Source of the DNA: Coemansia sp. RSA 922
Lineage: Eukaryota; Kickxellomycota; Kickxellomycetes; Kickxellales; Kickxellaceae
Assembly (NCBI GenBank): GCA_027577415.1
Contig: JANBQS010000897.1
Span: forward strand, 1 to 10,677
Reading direction: 5' to 3'
DNA length: 10,677 bases
A program made the position numbers and the translations under genes. Under the pieces are notes generated by a model, which was not told the DNA's origin, did no database searches, and saw nothing but the letters and a program-made list of their open reading frames with translations. This document shows, piece by piece, positions 1 to 6,844 of this stretch (the first letter of the stretch is position 1; the number at the start of each line of letters is the position of its first letter).

Positions 1-1232
1 AGTGGATAGCACTGAAGAGCATTGCAGCATGGCTGGCACGACTGGCAAGGGTTGTAGCACGGGTAGCAGCAGGTCTGGCACGGATTACAACACTGCTGGG
101 CGCATGGGTAGCAGCACGGATTGCAACAGGTTTGGCACGGATAGCAGCATGTCTGGCATGGATAGCAGCACTGGTTGCAGCAGGTCGGGCATGAATTGCA
201 GCACTGGTTGCAGCAGGTCTGGCATGGATTGCAGCACTGGTTGCAGCACGTATTGCAACACTGGTTGCAACACGAGTTACAGCACGAGTTACAGCACTGG
301 TTGCAACACGAGTTACAGCACGAGTTACAGCACGAATTGCAGCAGGTCTGGCACGGATTGCAGCACGGATTGCAGCACGAATTGCAGCACGAGTTGCAGC
401 ACGAATTGCAGCACGAGTTGCAGCACGAGTTACAGCACGAATTGCAGCAAGAGTTACAGCAAGGAGTGCAGCACGAGCTACAGCACGAGTTGCAACACGA
501 GCTACAGCAAGGGGTGCAGCATGAGTTACAGCATGAATTGCAGCAAGGGGTGCAACACGAATTGCAACACGAGTTACAGCAAGGAGAGCAGCACGAATTG
601 CAACAAGGATTGCAGCAGGTCTGGCAGGTGTTGCAGCAGGTGTTGCAGTATATGTTGCAGCAGGTCTGGCAGCAGTTCGGTGCGCTGCTACATGGCTGTA
701 ATAACGACGAGTACCGGCCACCTTGTCCATTGTTGCGGTACGGTGCCTGTGACTCGCATGGCGAGGGCATAACGATTGCCGCCGTGATACACACCGTCCC
801 CGCTGGCTGTTGGCACCCGTCCTGACCATAGCCGCCACCGTTGCCGTTACCATAGCCGCTGCCATAGCCGTTACCGTTGCCGTTGCCATATCCACAGCCA
901 TTATCAGCCGGCGTGCACGTCAAGTCAATACTGCCTGTATAGGTCGAGTAGCTCGAGTAGCACTCGTTGGACCCTGTGGAGTAATTCTTGCTGTCCCGAT
1001 GCCCTGACTTCTTGTTCTTGGAGTGGTGCACTACGTTGCATTCGCTGCTCGGAGCGCGGCACGCGGCGCATGGGTTGAAGTCGGGAAGATAGGTACACCC
1101 AGCGTTTTCCTGTTGACACACATCCTCGCCGCAGCACATGTCACCGCCACAGCCGTTGCCGACGAAGATAAGACGGCCCAGAACTGCAGCCGATTGAAGA
1201 AGAAAGACCGCGGATATCGAGTAAATCTTCAT
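1..1232 (-). CDS. Secreted Cys-Cys tetrapeptide-repeat protein (3' end outside window)
   Basis: Reading from the ATG at 1232-1230 the frame stays open to the window edge: 410 codons with no stop. An in-frame TAA lies 12 nt before the ATG, so this is the first possible start. Residues 1-19 (MKIYSISAVFLLQSAAVLG) form a signal peptide. Residues 28-110 are a Cys-containing head (C28, C33-34, C39, C46, C55, C58, C65, C91, C106). Residues 112-136 are Gly/Asn/Tyr-rich. Residues 187-404 are a tandem repeat of period four, mostly CCNS with CCNP, CCNQ, CCTP and CCYP variants and interspersed CQT triplets. Of residues 181-410, 104 are Cys. No known family is recognised. The style recalls vertebrate keratin-associated proteins, which also use CC-x repeats, but I infer no homology. 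A disulfide-cross-linked wall or spore-coat component, or a metal-binding surface protein, are both possible. The frame is easily missed because it has no stop inside the window. Confidence 0.9.
   Translation of the reverse strand, partial: MKIYSISAVFLLQSAAVLGRLIFVGNGCGGDMCCGEDVCQQENAGCTYLPDFNPCAACRAPSSECNVVHHSKNKKSGHRDSKNYSTGSNECYSSYSTYTGSIDLTCTPADNGCGYGNGNGNGYGSGYGNGNGGGYGQDGCQQPAGTVCITAAIVMPSPCESQAPYRNNGQGGRYSSLLQPCSSAPNCCQTCCNIYCNTCCNTCQTCCNPCCNSCCSPCCNSCCNSCCTPCCNSCCNSCCTPCCSSCCNSCCSSCCTPCCNSCCNSCCNSCCNSCCNSCCNSCCNSCCNPCCNPCQTCCNSCCNSCCNSCCNQCCNSCCNSCCNQCCNTCCNQCCNPCQTCCNQCCNSCPTCCNQCCYPCQTCCYPCQTCCNPCCYPCAQQCCNPCQTCCYPCYNPCQSCQPCCNALQCYP
21..674 (-). repeat. 12-bp tandem repeat coding for CCNx units
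   Basis: The DNA of residues 187-404 is a diverged 12-bp tandem repeat (plus-strand units such as cagcacgagttg and cagcacgaattg). Most changes are synonymous (TGC/TGT, AAC/AAT) or exchange the fourth residue among Ser, Pro, Gln and Thr, so selection on the Cys-Cys pairs is likely. The repeat also makes long open frames on the plus strand (Ser/Thr/Cys-rich and Leu-Gln-His-rich), which I treat as shadows. Confidence 0.9.
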
Positions 1233-1341
1233 GGCGAGAGATTACACACTATTAGAAGTAACAAGAGATGATAGTATTAGGCGAGTAGATGCAATTGCGC
1301 TTCATTGGGAGTTTAGGTCGAAAAGCCCAAAGGGACCGCAT

Positions 1342-1349
1342 CTTATATA
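1342..1349 (-). promoter_or_regulatory. TATA box of the Cys-Cys repeat gene
   Basis: TATATAAG on the minus strand, about 110 nt upstream of the ATG at 1232. The distance matches the TATA-to-ATG spacing of the other small genes here. Confidence 0.6.
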
Positions 1350-1351
1350 CA

Positions 1352-1376
1352 TGTCAACAAGTTGCCTTTGTTGACA
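1352..1376. promoter_or_regulatory. Perfect 9-bp inverted repeat next to the TATA box
   Basis: TGTCAACAA at 1352-1360 and TTGTTGACA at 1368-1376 are perfect inverted copies with a 7-nt spacer. They sit directly upstream of the TATA box of the Cys-Cys repeat gene, a position suited to a dimeric transcription factor. The rest of 1377-1660, the gap before the RPAP1-like gene, shows no gene. Confidence 0.45.
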
Positions 1377-1660
1377 TTGTAAGCCCATCTTTCAGCAGGT
1401 ATGAGTTGATCCCCCCGCCACAGCCTCCGCAGATGCGATATATATTAACATTTTGAACTGGGGGACACGTGGAGTACGAGTGCCAGATAATAAACAACTC
1501 CTCCGCCGATTTGCTCCATTAATTTAGCTCCATCGCTGCCCCCAGACCGAATGGAGGAGGCAAAGCGGCGTAGCCAATCTTCTCCACATCATTCGTTGAA
1601 AAAGCGGTGCAAACAACAGCAGAGATATAGGCGATATGTGCGGGGGGTGCAATCAGTATA

Positions 1661-3604
1661 TTATTTGTTCATCAGATACGGATACCGGTTCTGTAGCAGC
1701 ACCGGGAGCCGGCCATGAGCATGGATGCGCAAACCAAACTCGTCAGACATTCCCATTAGGCACTTGACAACCTCGACGACCATAGTCAGTTGCTGGTCAG
1801 GGACAAGTGAGAGATCTATCAGCTCATACACACAGTCCAAGAAAGCATCCGAGAGCAGGCTGCCCAGCGCTCTAAAAGTTCGATCGACCAACGCGCCTTG
1901 CGCGACAATCGGGGTCGCCAGCATATTGATCTCCGCGCCAGGTCTCGCGGCGCATTCCTCTTCCACCTGCCCGCCATTAGTAAGCCTGATCAATGTTTTG
2001 TACTTTGCCATCTCGACAACAAACGTCCACAGTGCCACAGTGGCCTCCATACGTCCGGTTTTACTGACATCGCGAATGCCGTGAACAAAGTAAAGCTCGG
2101 CCTGCCAGTCCAACAGCCCAGCGTACACCTCGGCTGCTTCTCCGAGATCCCAAGCGCCAATATTGATCTTGTGCAAAATGCACCCCAGCGTAGACATGGC
2201 TACAGCCCGTTGCGCCGGGACAGTGCTGCGAGACAGATGCAGCAGCTCGGGGATGGTGTACCCGGGCTTATCAGGGTTCTCGCCGTGGTGGTGCAGCCCC
2301 GCGTAGGTCGGCGTGTCAGACTCTAGCTCCGTCATGATCTGCCCATCAAACGCGAACCGGATGTGCGAAACAGGCTTCGCCATCAAGTCTTCTTCCTTCT
2401 GCCCGTTGTCGCCAGATATATTGCTGCTGGGCGACAATGTTGTTGCCGCCGCCGATGCGCCATTGCGCCTGCTTGCTTGGACTGCTTTCTCCATGGGCGA
2501 TTTGGCTTGGCTGTGGCCCAGAATCCAAGCCAGCTTGGCCTCTTCAAGCATCTCGGAAGGGAAGTACTTGCGCTTCATGTCCCGATAAAACTCGCTCTCT
2601 GCTCCAATTTCGTTGTTGTCCACGTTGACAACGTCACCGCCGTCGGAATTGTCAACCCACTCGGCTGGCGGTGGCGGCGGCACAGCAAGCGCATCATCGC
2701 CTTCCTCATCCTCAGAGCTCTCCACGCCCAAGTCTGTGGGGTCTGCGAATCGAACTTGTTTTTTAGTCGAGTCGTCCTTGGATACGGGCAACGGTGCCTC
2801 GCTCGTGGCCAGTGCGGAGTTCTGCTTTCTGCGCAAGAGCCGCTGAATTGTCTCGCTCGAAGCCATGGCTCGGATCTCAGCTTGGGCCTCAAGAATCTCA
2901 GCCTCCGACATGTCGTGAATGCGACTGTCGTTTTCCTGCGATATTTGCTGCCGCATCTGCGATAGGCTGTCACCACTCTGACCTTCCACTTTTGACAAGC
3001 CCGCCGGTCGACTCTGAGGATCGGCCTCGGTAGGTGCGGCAAAGTCGACCGGTATACTGGGAAACCCGGTCTCGCGCGGCTTTAGCTCGGGAGCCAGGAC
3101 TGGTCCAACAATTTTGTGCTCGGGAACAGGCGCCATCAGCTTTGGTAAAAACGTGGCCGACGACGAATGAGCGCTATTTTTGCTTTCATTAGAACGTTCT
3201 GATCCCGGGCTTGTCGCTTTTGAGCCTGTCTGTTGAGCTAGCCGCCGCTGAGCAAACACTGACAGTTTCTTAGGCTGGACTGGAATATGCTCAGACTGCT
3301 TACTATTCTCCGCGTGCTGCGCACTAGACTCAAACTCATCCAGCGCCGCTGTCATGCTTTGGGCAAAGCTGAGGATGTCACTACTCGCTGCGGGCTTTGG
3401 CTCACGGCTAGTTTGGGAATCACCCTGGCTAGACCCAACAACAGCAGGCGCTTGGCCACGAGAAATTACTCGCGCGGCCGGCTTGCTGCTGTTCTTTAGA
3501 AAGTCCTGCTGCATAGTTTCCAAGTCCTCGTCCTCTGTTCCAAACTCGAATCGTCGAAGGCGCTCTTGGCCAAAGGTTTCTCTGGACTGCTCGTGTTCCG
3601 ACAT
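1661..3604 (-). CDS. RPAP1/Rba50-like RNA polymerase II-associated protein
   Basis: A 647-residue protein. RPAP1 (yeast Rba50) helps assemble or import RNA polymerase II. The RPAP1_N-like segment is at about residues 213-262: a short lead with MRQQISQEN, then the hallmark SEAEILEAQAEI and a basic stretch LLRRK. An acidic Ser/Glu/Asp and Pro-rich linker follows (292-330). A conserved YFPSE...AKLAWILG block lies at 347-363. The RPAP1_C-like segment is at about 413-480, with HIRFAFDGQI, the signature GLHHHGENPDKPGYT (436-450) and LLHLSRSTVPAQRA. The length lies between yeast Rba50 (about 440) and animal RPAP1 (about 1,400). The frame is open 26 codons further upstream, but the only alternative start there is TTG; the ATG at 3604 gives a normal N-terminus, MSEHEQSRETFG. 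No TATA box is evident at the usual distance, as expected for a housekeeping gene. Family assignment is firm; partner details are inferred from the family. Confidence 0.93.
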   Translation of the reverse strand: MSEHEQSRETFGQERLRRFEFGTEDEDLETMQQDFLKNSSKPAARVISRGQAPAVVGSSQGDSQTSREPKPAASSDILSFAQSMTAALDEFESSAQHAENSKQSEHIPVQPKKLSVFAQRRLAQQTGSKATSPGSERSNESKNSAHSSSATFLPKLMAPVPEHKIVGPVLAPELKPRETGFPSIPVDFAAPTEADPQSRPAGLSKVEGQSGDSLSQMRQQISQENDSRIHDMSEAEILEAQAEIRAMASSETIQRLLRRKQNSALATSEAPLPVSKDDSTKKQVRFADPTDLGVESSEDEEGDDALAVPPPPPAEWVDNSDGGDVVNVDNNEIGAESEFYRDMKRKYFPSEMLEEAKLAWILGHSQAKSPMEKAVQASRRNGASAAATTLSPSSNISGDNGQKEEDLMAKPVSHIRFAFDGQIMTELESDTPTYAGLHHHGENPDKPGYTIPELLHLSRSTVPAQRAVAMSTLGCILHKINIGAWDLGEAAEVYAGLLDWQAELYFVHGIRDVSKTGRMEATVALWTFVVEMAKYKTLIRLTNGGQVEEECAARPGAEINMLATPIVAQGALVDRTFRALGSLLSDAFLDCVYELIDLSLVPDQQLTMVVEVVKCLMGMSDEFGLRIHAHGRLPVLLQNRYPYLMNK

Positions 3605-3726
3605 GAGTAAAATCTGGAAAAGTATGCAAATATTTAAATTCGAAGGATAGAAGAACACAAAGCCCTTCTGTGCCTCTACCAAAAAATGGCAAGCTTTCTT
3701 CCACTTGACTAATCATTTGATTTACA

Positions 3727-4052
3727 ATGTGCTATAACCTCTGGATCAAGCTTGATTATCGTCTTTGGCAGAGTGTCTATTTGTCCAACACCAAGGGCGA
3801 ATATGACGCATCCCAAGAGAGGCGAGAAGGGAAGAATATACTAATTACTATGCTGTCGACGTTCCAGATTTTAAATATTGCAACCAGGTTCTTGCAAAGT
3901 TGAAAACCGGCGACAGCTTGCTTCCAATGCCATGTATGTTTGTGGAAGACAAGTCTGTGATGGCCACATCCGAGCTCGTTGCAAAGTACTCCCAGTGGAT
4001 AGGTGGCACCAACGATGGAACCTGTGCAGAAATACCTCTAGCCAAGCTCTAA
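3727..4052 (+). pseudogene. Frameshifted remnant of an unidentified protein gene
   Basis: Two adjoining plus-strand frames both look like real coding sequence but are out of register. The first opens with ATG at 3727 (MCYNLWIKLDYRLWQS...), continues SNTKGEYDASQERREGKN and loses sense near 3850. The second is convincing from about 3849 (YAVDVPDFKYCNQ...) through PMPCMFVEDKSVMATSELV to a TAA at 4050-4052. The switch needs a 1- or 2-nt change in TACTATGCTG near 3846-3855; no plausible short GT-AG intron was found. Joined, the stretch would cover about 110 residues with no signal peptide. I do not recognise the family; the segment around PMPCMFVEDK faintly resembles a thioredoxin- or GST-like fold. 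An AATAAA follows at 4141. It could also be the 3' end of an intron-containing gene or a sequencing error. Confidence 0.5.
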
Positions 4053-4140
4053 GGTGGCAAGGCAAAATGTACGATTTTGCCTTGTCAGTATTTACGGCCG
4101 GTGTTCCATTGCTAAACACCCATCTTTATTAGTTTGGTTC

Positions 4141-4146
4141 AATAAA
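4141..4146 (+). terminator. AATAAA polyadenylation signal
   Basis: AATAAA 89 nt after the TAA of the remnant at 3727-4052, in the expected place for its poly(A) signal. Confidence 0.4.
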
Positions 4147-4260
4147 CATAATAGAGAATTTAGAAAGTTATGTCGACAATCAGTCTAACGAGATCTTCTC
4201 TTCACTCCTCAGTTGTTAGTGGTTTGAGTGAGCTCGTGTCGCCTCTAAGCGGTGAGACAC

Positions 4261-4356
4261 CAGTGGTACTTGGACCCAATTGTGTCTAAGCAAATGGTGA
4301 CCATTGAGGGGCACAGCTGCGACCTGGCGTATGCTGGTATTATGTCTGATTTTTGA
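4261..4356 (+). pseudogene. Short coding-like fragment
   Basis: An open stretch reading QWYLDPIVSKQM then VTIEGHSCDLAYAGIMSDF and a TGA at 4354. It has coding-like composition, but an in-frame stop lies 15 nt upstream (TAA at 4246). The neighbouring frame just before it (about 4230-4287, SELVSPLSGETPVVLGPN then Cys-Val-stop) is also coding-like. Together they look like decayed exonic sequence, perhaps related to the remnant at 3727-4052. No family is recognised. Confidence 0.25.
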
Positions 4357-4471
4357 GTTAGTGGCGGCTTCAATTATGTGTAGTTTACACTGTGGCTCGA
4401 CACTGTTACAAGCTTCGTCCCTGAAGCCCTCTTGTCATAACCCTGCTTACCACAATCCGTTGTTGTCTTGC

Positions 4472-4720
4472 TCACAGACATTGAGGGAGCCGTGCAGCGT
4501 GATCACCTTGGTGGGGTTTATCAGACTTGACAGCTCCATTGTCGCCTATTGGACAATACGTATCCCTGCGATTGAGCTGCATTGTGCTGGCAATCAGACA
4601 AGAGCGGACGCAATAGTGCGACAGGGAGAGGTGATAAGTCAGTCCGACTGCTGCAGCACTTGAAGCTAGGGGAACAAGTAGTGCGGCATGCAGGACTACG
4701 CGCCCAGGCAATCGGCCCAT
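4472..4720 (-). CDS. Possible small secreted protein (doubtful)
   Basis: An 82-residue frame from a true ATG at 4720-4718. It starts MGRLPGRVVLHAALL followed by VPLASSAAAVG, a good signal-peptide pattern, and has Cys at 37, 41, 57 and 81 afterwards. Against it: a minus-strand frame from an ATG at 4539 (MELSSLINPTKVITLHGS..., stop near 4450) and a plus-strand frame at about 4448-4531 are equally coding-like over the same bases. The only TATA-like motif is just 15-20 nt before the ATG. It may be real, a relic with a frameshift, or chance. Confidence 0.25.
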   Translation of the reverse strand: MGRLPGRVVLHAALLVPLASSAAAVGLTYHLSLSHYCVRSCLIASTMQLNRRDTYCPIGDNGAVKSDKPHQGDHAARLPQCL

Positions 4721-4855
4721 GTGCCTGCCGCAATATAGCCTGTCATTAATTTCAGCTCAAACCAGCTGACACGACTCTATTCATAGCTTACCGATTCTGG
4801 ATCTTTACAGCCGAGTGCAAGTTGATTTCTCTGTGACAGATACCAGCTACTTTGC

Positions 4856-4862
4856 TATAATA
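4856..4862 (+). promoter_or_regulatory. Candidate TATA box of the GH16 gene
   Basis: TATAATA about 127 nt before the ATG at 4983. A second AT-rich candidate (TTTATACT) lies at about 4942-4950. Confidence 0.4.
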
Positions 4863-4982
4863 GCAATGTGGCTCCGCTCTACAATCTCCATTTTAGACCC
4901 TCATACTTTCCAGTCACCATTCCGAACTCTACAGACATTCATTTTATACTCTTATAGTTTAACACTTTTCAACAGCTACACC

Positions 4983-5771
4983 ATGGGACTCTTTAAGCTA
5001 GTCGCCCTTCTACTTGCCGCTGACTTTATTGGTGCAGTAGATAGCCGAGCAATCAACTACCCTGTCACGAGTGCGTCTGGACTAGGCGGTCTGTCGGGGC
5101 CTCGTAGCAACTACACTGCTTTTGCCAAGGCGCTAAACACAGCTCAAACTAGCTACACCTGCAAGAGCGAGTACATTGACTTCTCTGACCCAGCCGCTCT
5201 GAGCAAGTTCAACGTCGCGTGGTGTCCACAGAATGCCTATCAGACCAGCAACTCTGTAGTTTGGCGACTGACAGCCGAGTGCGGAACTACCATGATCTAC
5301 CCGTGGGACTTTCAATATGGCAAGATAGAAGCACGCGTCCGCGTATCGCCTGGCAGCGGTGTGGTCTCGACTATTCTCCTGGCTGGGCCGGATCCAGCCG
5401 ACGAGCTCGATTGGGAGTGGGTGGGCAAAGACACATATACTGCGCAGTCTATGTACTTTGTCAAGGGCCAGCGTGTTGACCCCAATGCCGCCTTTGTCCA
5501 CACGCCTGGAGACACACCTCAGGATATGGCAGCCGGATTCCACAACTACGCAATCGAGCTGAACAAGGACAGCGTCAAATGGTACATTGACGATTGGCTT
5601 ACGCGCACGCTTCCGAAGCTTGACGGCGTTCCATTTCCGTCAGGCGCGAGTCGTGCCAGGATGGGCGTGTGGGATGGCTCTCAGACCAGCGGGTGGGCAG
5701 GCACCGTTGACTGGAGCCGAGGGCCATTCACGGCTGAGATGCAGTGGTTCAAGTTTACGCCGTATTGCTAA
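4983..5771 (+). CDS. Secreted GH16 glycosidase/transglycosylase, Crh-like
   Basis: A 262-residue enzyme of the glycoside hydrolase 16 fold. Fungal Crh enzymes join chitin to beta-glucan in the wall. The start is ATG 4983 (context caccATGG), giving a signal peptide MGLFKLVALLLAADFIGAVD. The frame runs open 56 codons further upstream only from a GTG and without a sensible N-terminus. The catalytic motif DELDWEW is at 140-146, giving the E-x-D-x-E triad E141, D143 and E145. It is preceded by YGKIEARVRVSPGSGVVST (112-130) and followed by SMYFVKG (156-162), HNYAIEL (187-193), WYIDDW (200-205), MGVWDG (227-232) and WAGTVDWSRGPF (238-249). All are typical of the Crh branch. Cys at 60, 81 and 100 plus a C-terminal Cys262 may pair. 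Unlike many Crh proteins it ends directly after the catalytic domain, with no Ser/Thr-rich tail or GPI signal, so a soluble secreted form is inferred. Confidence 0.95.
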   Translation: MGLFKLVALLLAADFIGAVDSRAINYPVTSASGLGGLSGPRSNYTAFAKALNTAQTSYTCKSEYIDFSDPAALSKFNVAWCPQNAYQTSNSVVWRLTAECGTTMIYPWDFQYGKIEARVRVSPGSGVVSTILLAGPDPADELDWEWVGKDTYTAQSMYFVKGQRVDPNAAFVHTPGDTPQDMAAGFHNYAIELNKDSVKWYIDDWLTRTLPKLDGVPFPSGASRARMGVWDGSQTSGWAGTVDWSRGPFTAEMQWFKFTPYC

Positions 5772-6242
5772 AGAGATGTCATAATTTACTTGTTTTCTTA
5801 ATTTCGAGCTCTTGGGGAAATTGCCAAGGTGCCATTAATCCAATCAACTTGCATTTCAACGACCTTGCCATCTTTGTCGCTCAATTCCTTTATGTGATCT
5901 ATGAGCAGCAATCACGAAGCATTCGCCATCTCGCCAAAAGCCCATGCAGAACGCCTTGCGGATTGCCGTCTTAGAACTGTGGTTGCCGTTCTTTGAAAAG
6001 TGTCTGTCATTTGCGTTGCTCAGAGGTAATTTGAAATGGTCCTTTGCTTTGCTTTGCAAATATGAACTGCGAACTCGCTGGACCGATATATGAAAAATGT
6101 ATACATTCACTAAACGTGTGAATGATGCAAGGCTGTTGGTCGACACCAAACCAGCGCAAACAGTGGACAAAAATTGCTGTCAAAGACTATGCTGTGTTTT
6201 AGCTAGCGACAGACATCGACAATGCTTCAAGACCAATTTGCC
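5772..6242. other. Intergenic region, no gene seen
   Basis: AT-richer spacer between the GH16 gene and the repeat-peptide gene. The longest minus-strand frame here (6170-5856) begins only with TTG and has no family features. No tRNA-like or repeat structure was noticed. Confidence 0.6.
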
Positions 6243-6249
6243 TATAAAT
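6243..6249 (+). promoter_or_regulatory. TATA box of the repeat-peptide gene
   Basis: TATAAAT 89 nt before the ATG at 6332, the usual spacing for this window. Confidence 0.6.
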
Positions 6250-6331
6250 TCGATAATGGAATCGCTCGATACAGACCAGACTACTACCACCATCACACCA
6301 CTACATCTTCTTTTGAATCCAACTTCTAGCC

Positions 6332-6679
6332 ATGAAGTTAACCGCTGCCTTGTTTGCTTTCCTTGCCGCCACCGTTGCTGCCACCGCCATCCCAGCCGCG
6401 TCCTCCACCCCCTTGCCACCACCAGCCAATGTTCCCACAGTGGCCGCTCAAGAGTTTAATGCCCGTGCTTTGGATTACTACAGATATCGTCGTGACAACA
6501 TTTCCAGCAACGAGCAGTTGAACGCTCGCGCCCTCGACTATTACAGGTACCGCCGCGACATTGCCAATGGTAATCAGCACTTGAATGCCCGTGCCCTCGA
6601 CTACTACAGATACCGTCGTGACAATATACCTGAGGAGCAGCACTTGAACGCATGTGCCTTGGACTACTATCGCTACTAG
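6332..6679 (+). CDS. Secreted repeat peptide precursor with dibasic processing sites
   Basis: A 115-residue protein. Residues 1-19 (MKLTAALFAFLAATVAATA) are a signal peptide and 20-42 a Pro/Ala-rich pro-segment. Three 21-residue units begin at 43, 64 and 85: core NARALDYYRYRRD plus a variable spacer (NISSNEQL, IANGNQHL, NIPEEQHL). A fourth, truncated unit NACALDYYRY (106-115) ends at the stop codon. Each full unit has an Arg-Arg pair after DYYRY, a site for a Kex2-type protease. The last unit stops exactly at Tyr, where cleavage and trimming of the Arg pair would end the other copies. This is the layout of yeast alpha-factor-like precursors and other fungal Kex2-processed repeat proteins. Likely products end in ...ALDYYRY, but the N-terminal cut is not clear from sequence. 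The receptor or role (mating pheromone, signal, RiPP-like product) is unknown. Unit 4 has Cys where the others have Arg. Confidence 0.9.
   Translation: MKLTAALFAFLAATVAATAIPAASSTPLPPPANVPTVAAQEFNARALDYYRYRRDNISSNEQLNARALDYYRYRRDIANGNQHLNARALDYYRYRRDNIPEEQHLNACALDYYRY
6458..6676 (+). repeat. Three and a half 63-bp repeats in the peptide precursor
   Basis: Units at 6458-6520, 6521-6583, 6584-6646 and partial 6647-6676. The core is constant in protein but varies at third codon positions (GCTTTGGAT, GCCCTCGAC, GCCTTGGAC), while the spacers change residues. This implies selection on the core peptide. Confidence 0.92.
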
Positions 6680-6765
6680 AATTTACAGACTAGCATTTAG
6701 CTAGTTTTCATTTATAGCCATTTACTTTTCCTTCAGTCTATAGCTTTGTCTATTTGAGTAAAAAA

Positions 6766-6771
6766 AATAAA
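6766..6771 (+). terminator. AATAAA polyadenylation signal of the repeat-peptide gene
   Basis: AATAAA in an A-rich run 87 nt after the TAG. It lies in the 165-bp gap shared with the convergent gene at 7168-6845. Confidence 0.55.
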
Positions 6772-6844
6772 ATATAACACGCCACCAGATTTAAGGTGTA
6801 AAAAAGTTATATAAATGTTGCTGGCGGCCAAGTGCTTTTTGACA

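Noticed and set aside
2..772. Plus-strand Ser/Thr/Cys-rich ORF
   Set aside because: Antisense by-product of the 12-bp Cys-Cys repeat. It has no signal peptide or promoter, while the minus-strand frame has a signal peptide, an upstream in-frame stop and a TATA box.
175..825. Plus-strand Leu-Gln-His repeat ORF
   Set aside because: Same repeat in another frame; it ends in unrelated sequence with no start context.
3605..3682. N-terminal extension of the RPAP1-like protein by 26 residues
   Set aside because: It would need a TTG start, and the residues (Phe/Ile/Leu-rich) do not fit the family's N-terminus.
4304..4663. Plus-strand 119-codon frame
   Set aside because: It starts with TTG and overlaps equally coding-like frames on both strands. 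No family features.
4815..4982. N-terminal extension of the GH16 protein
   Set aside because: It opens with GTG and would bury the signal peptide that begins at ATG 4983.
5856..6170. Minus-strand 104-codon frame
   Set aside because: TTG start and no recognisable domain; it lies in the spacer upstream of the repeat-peptide gene.
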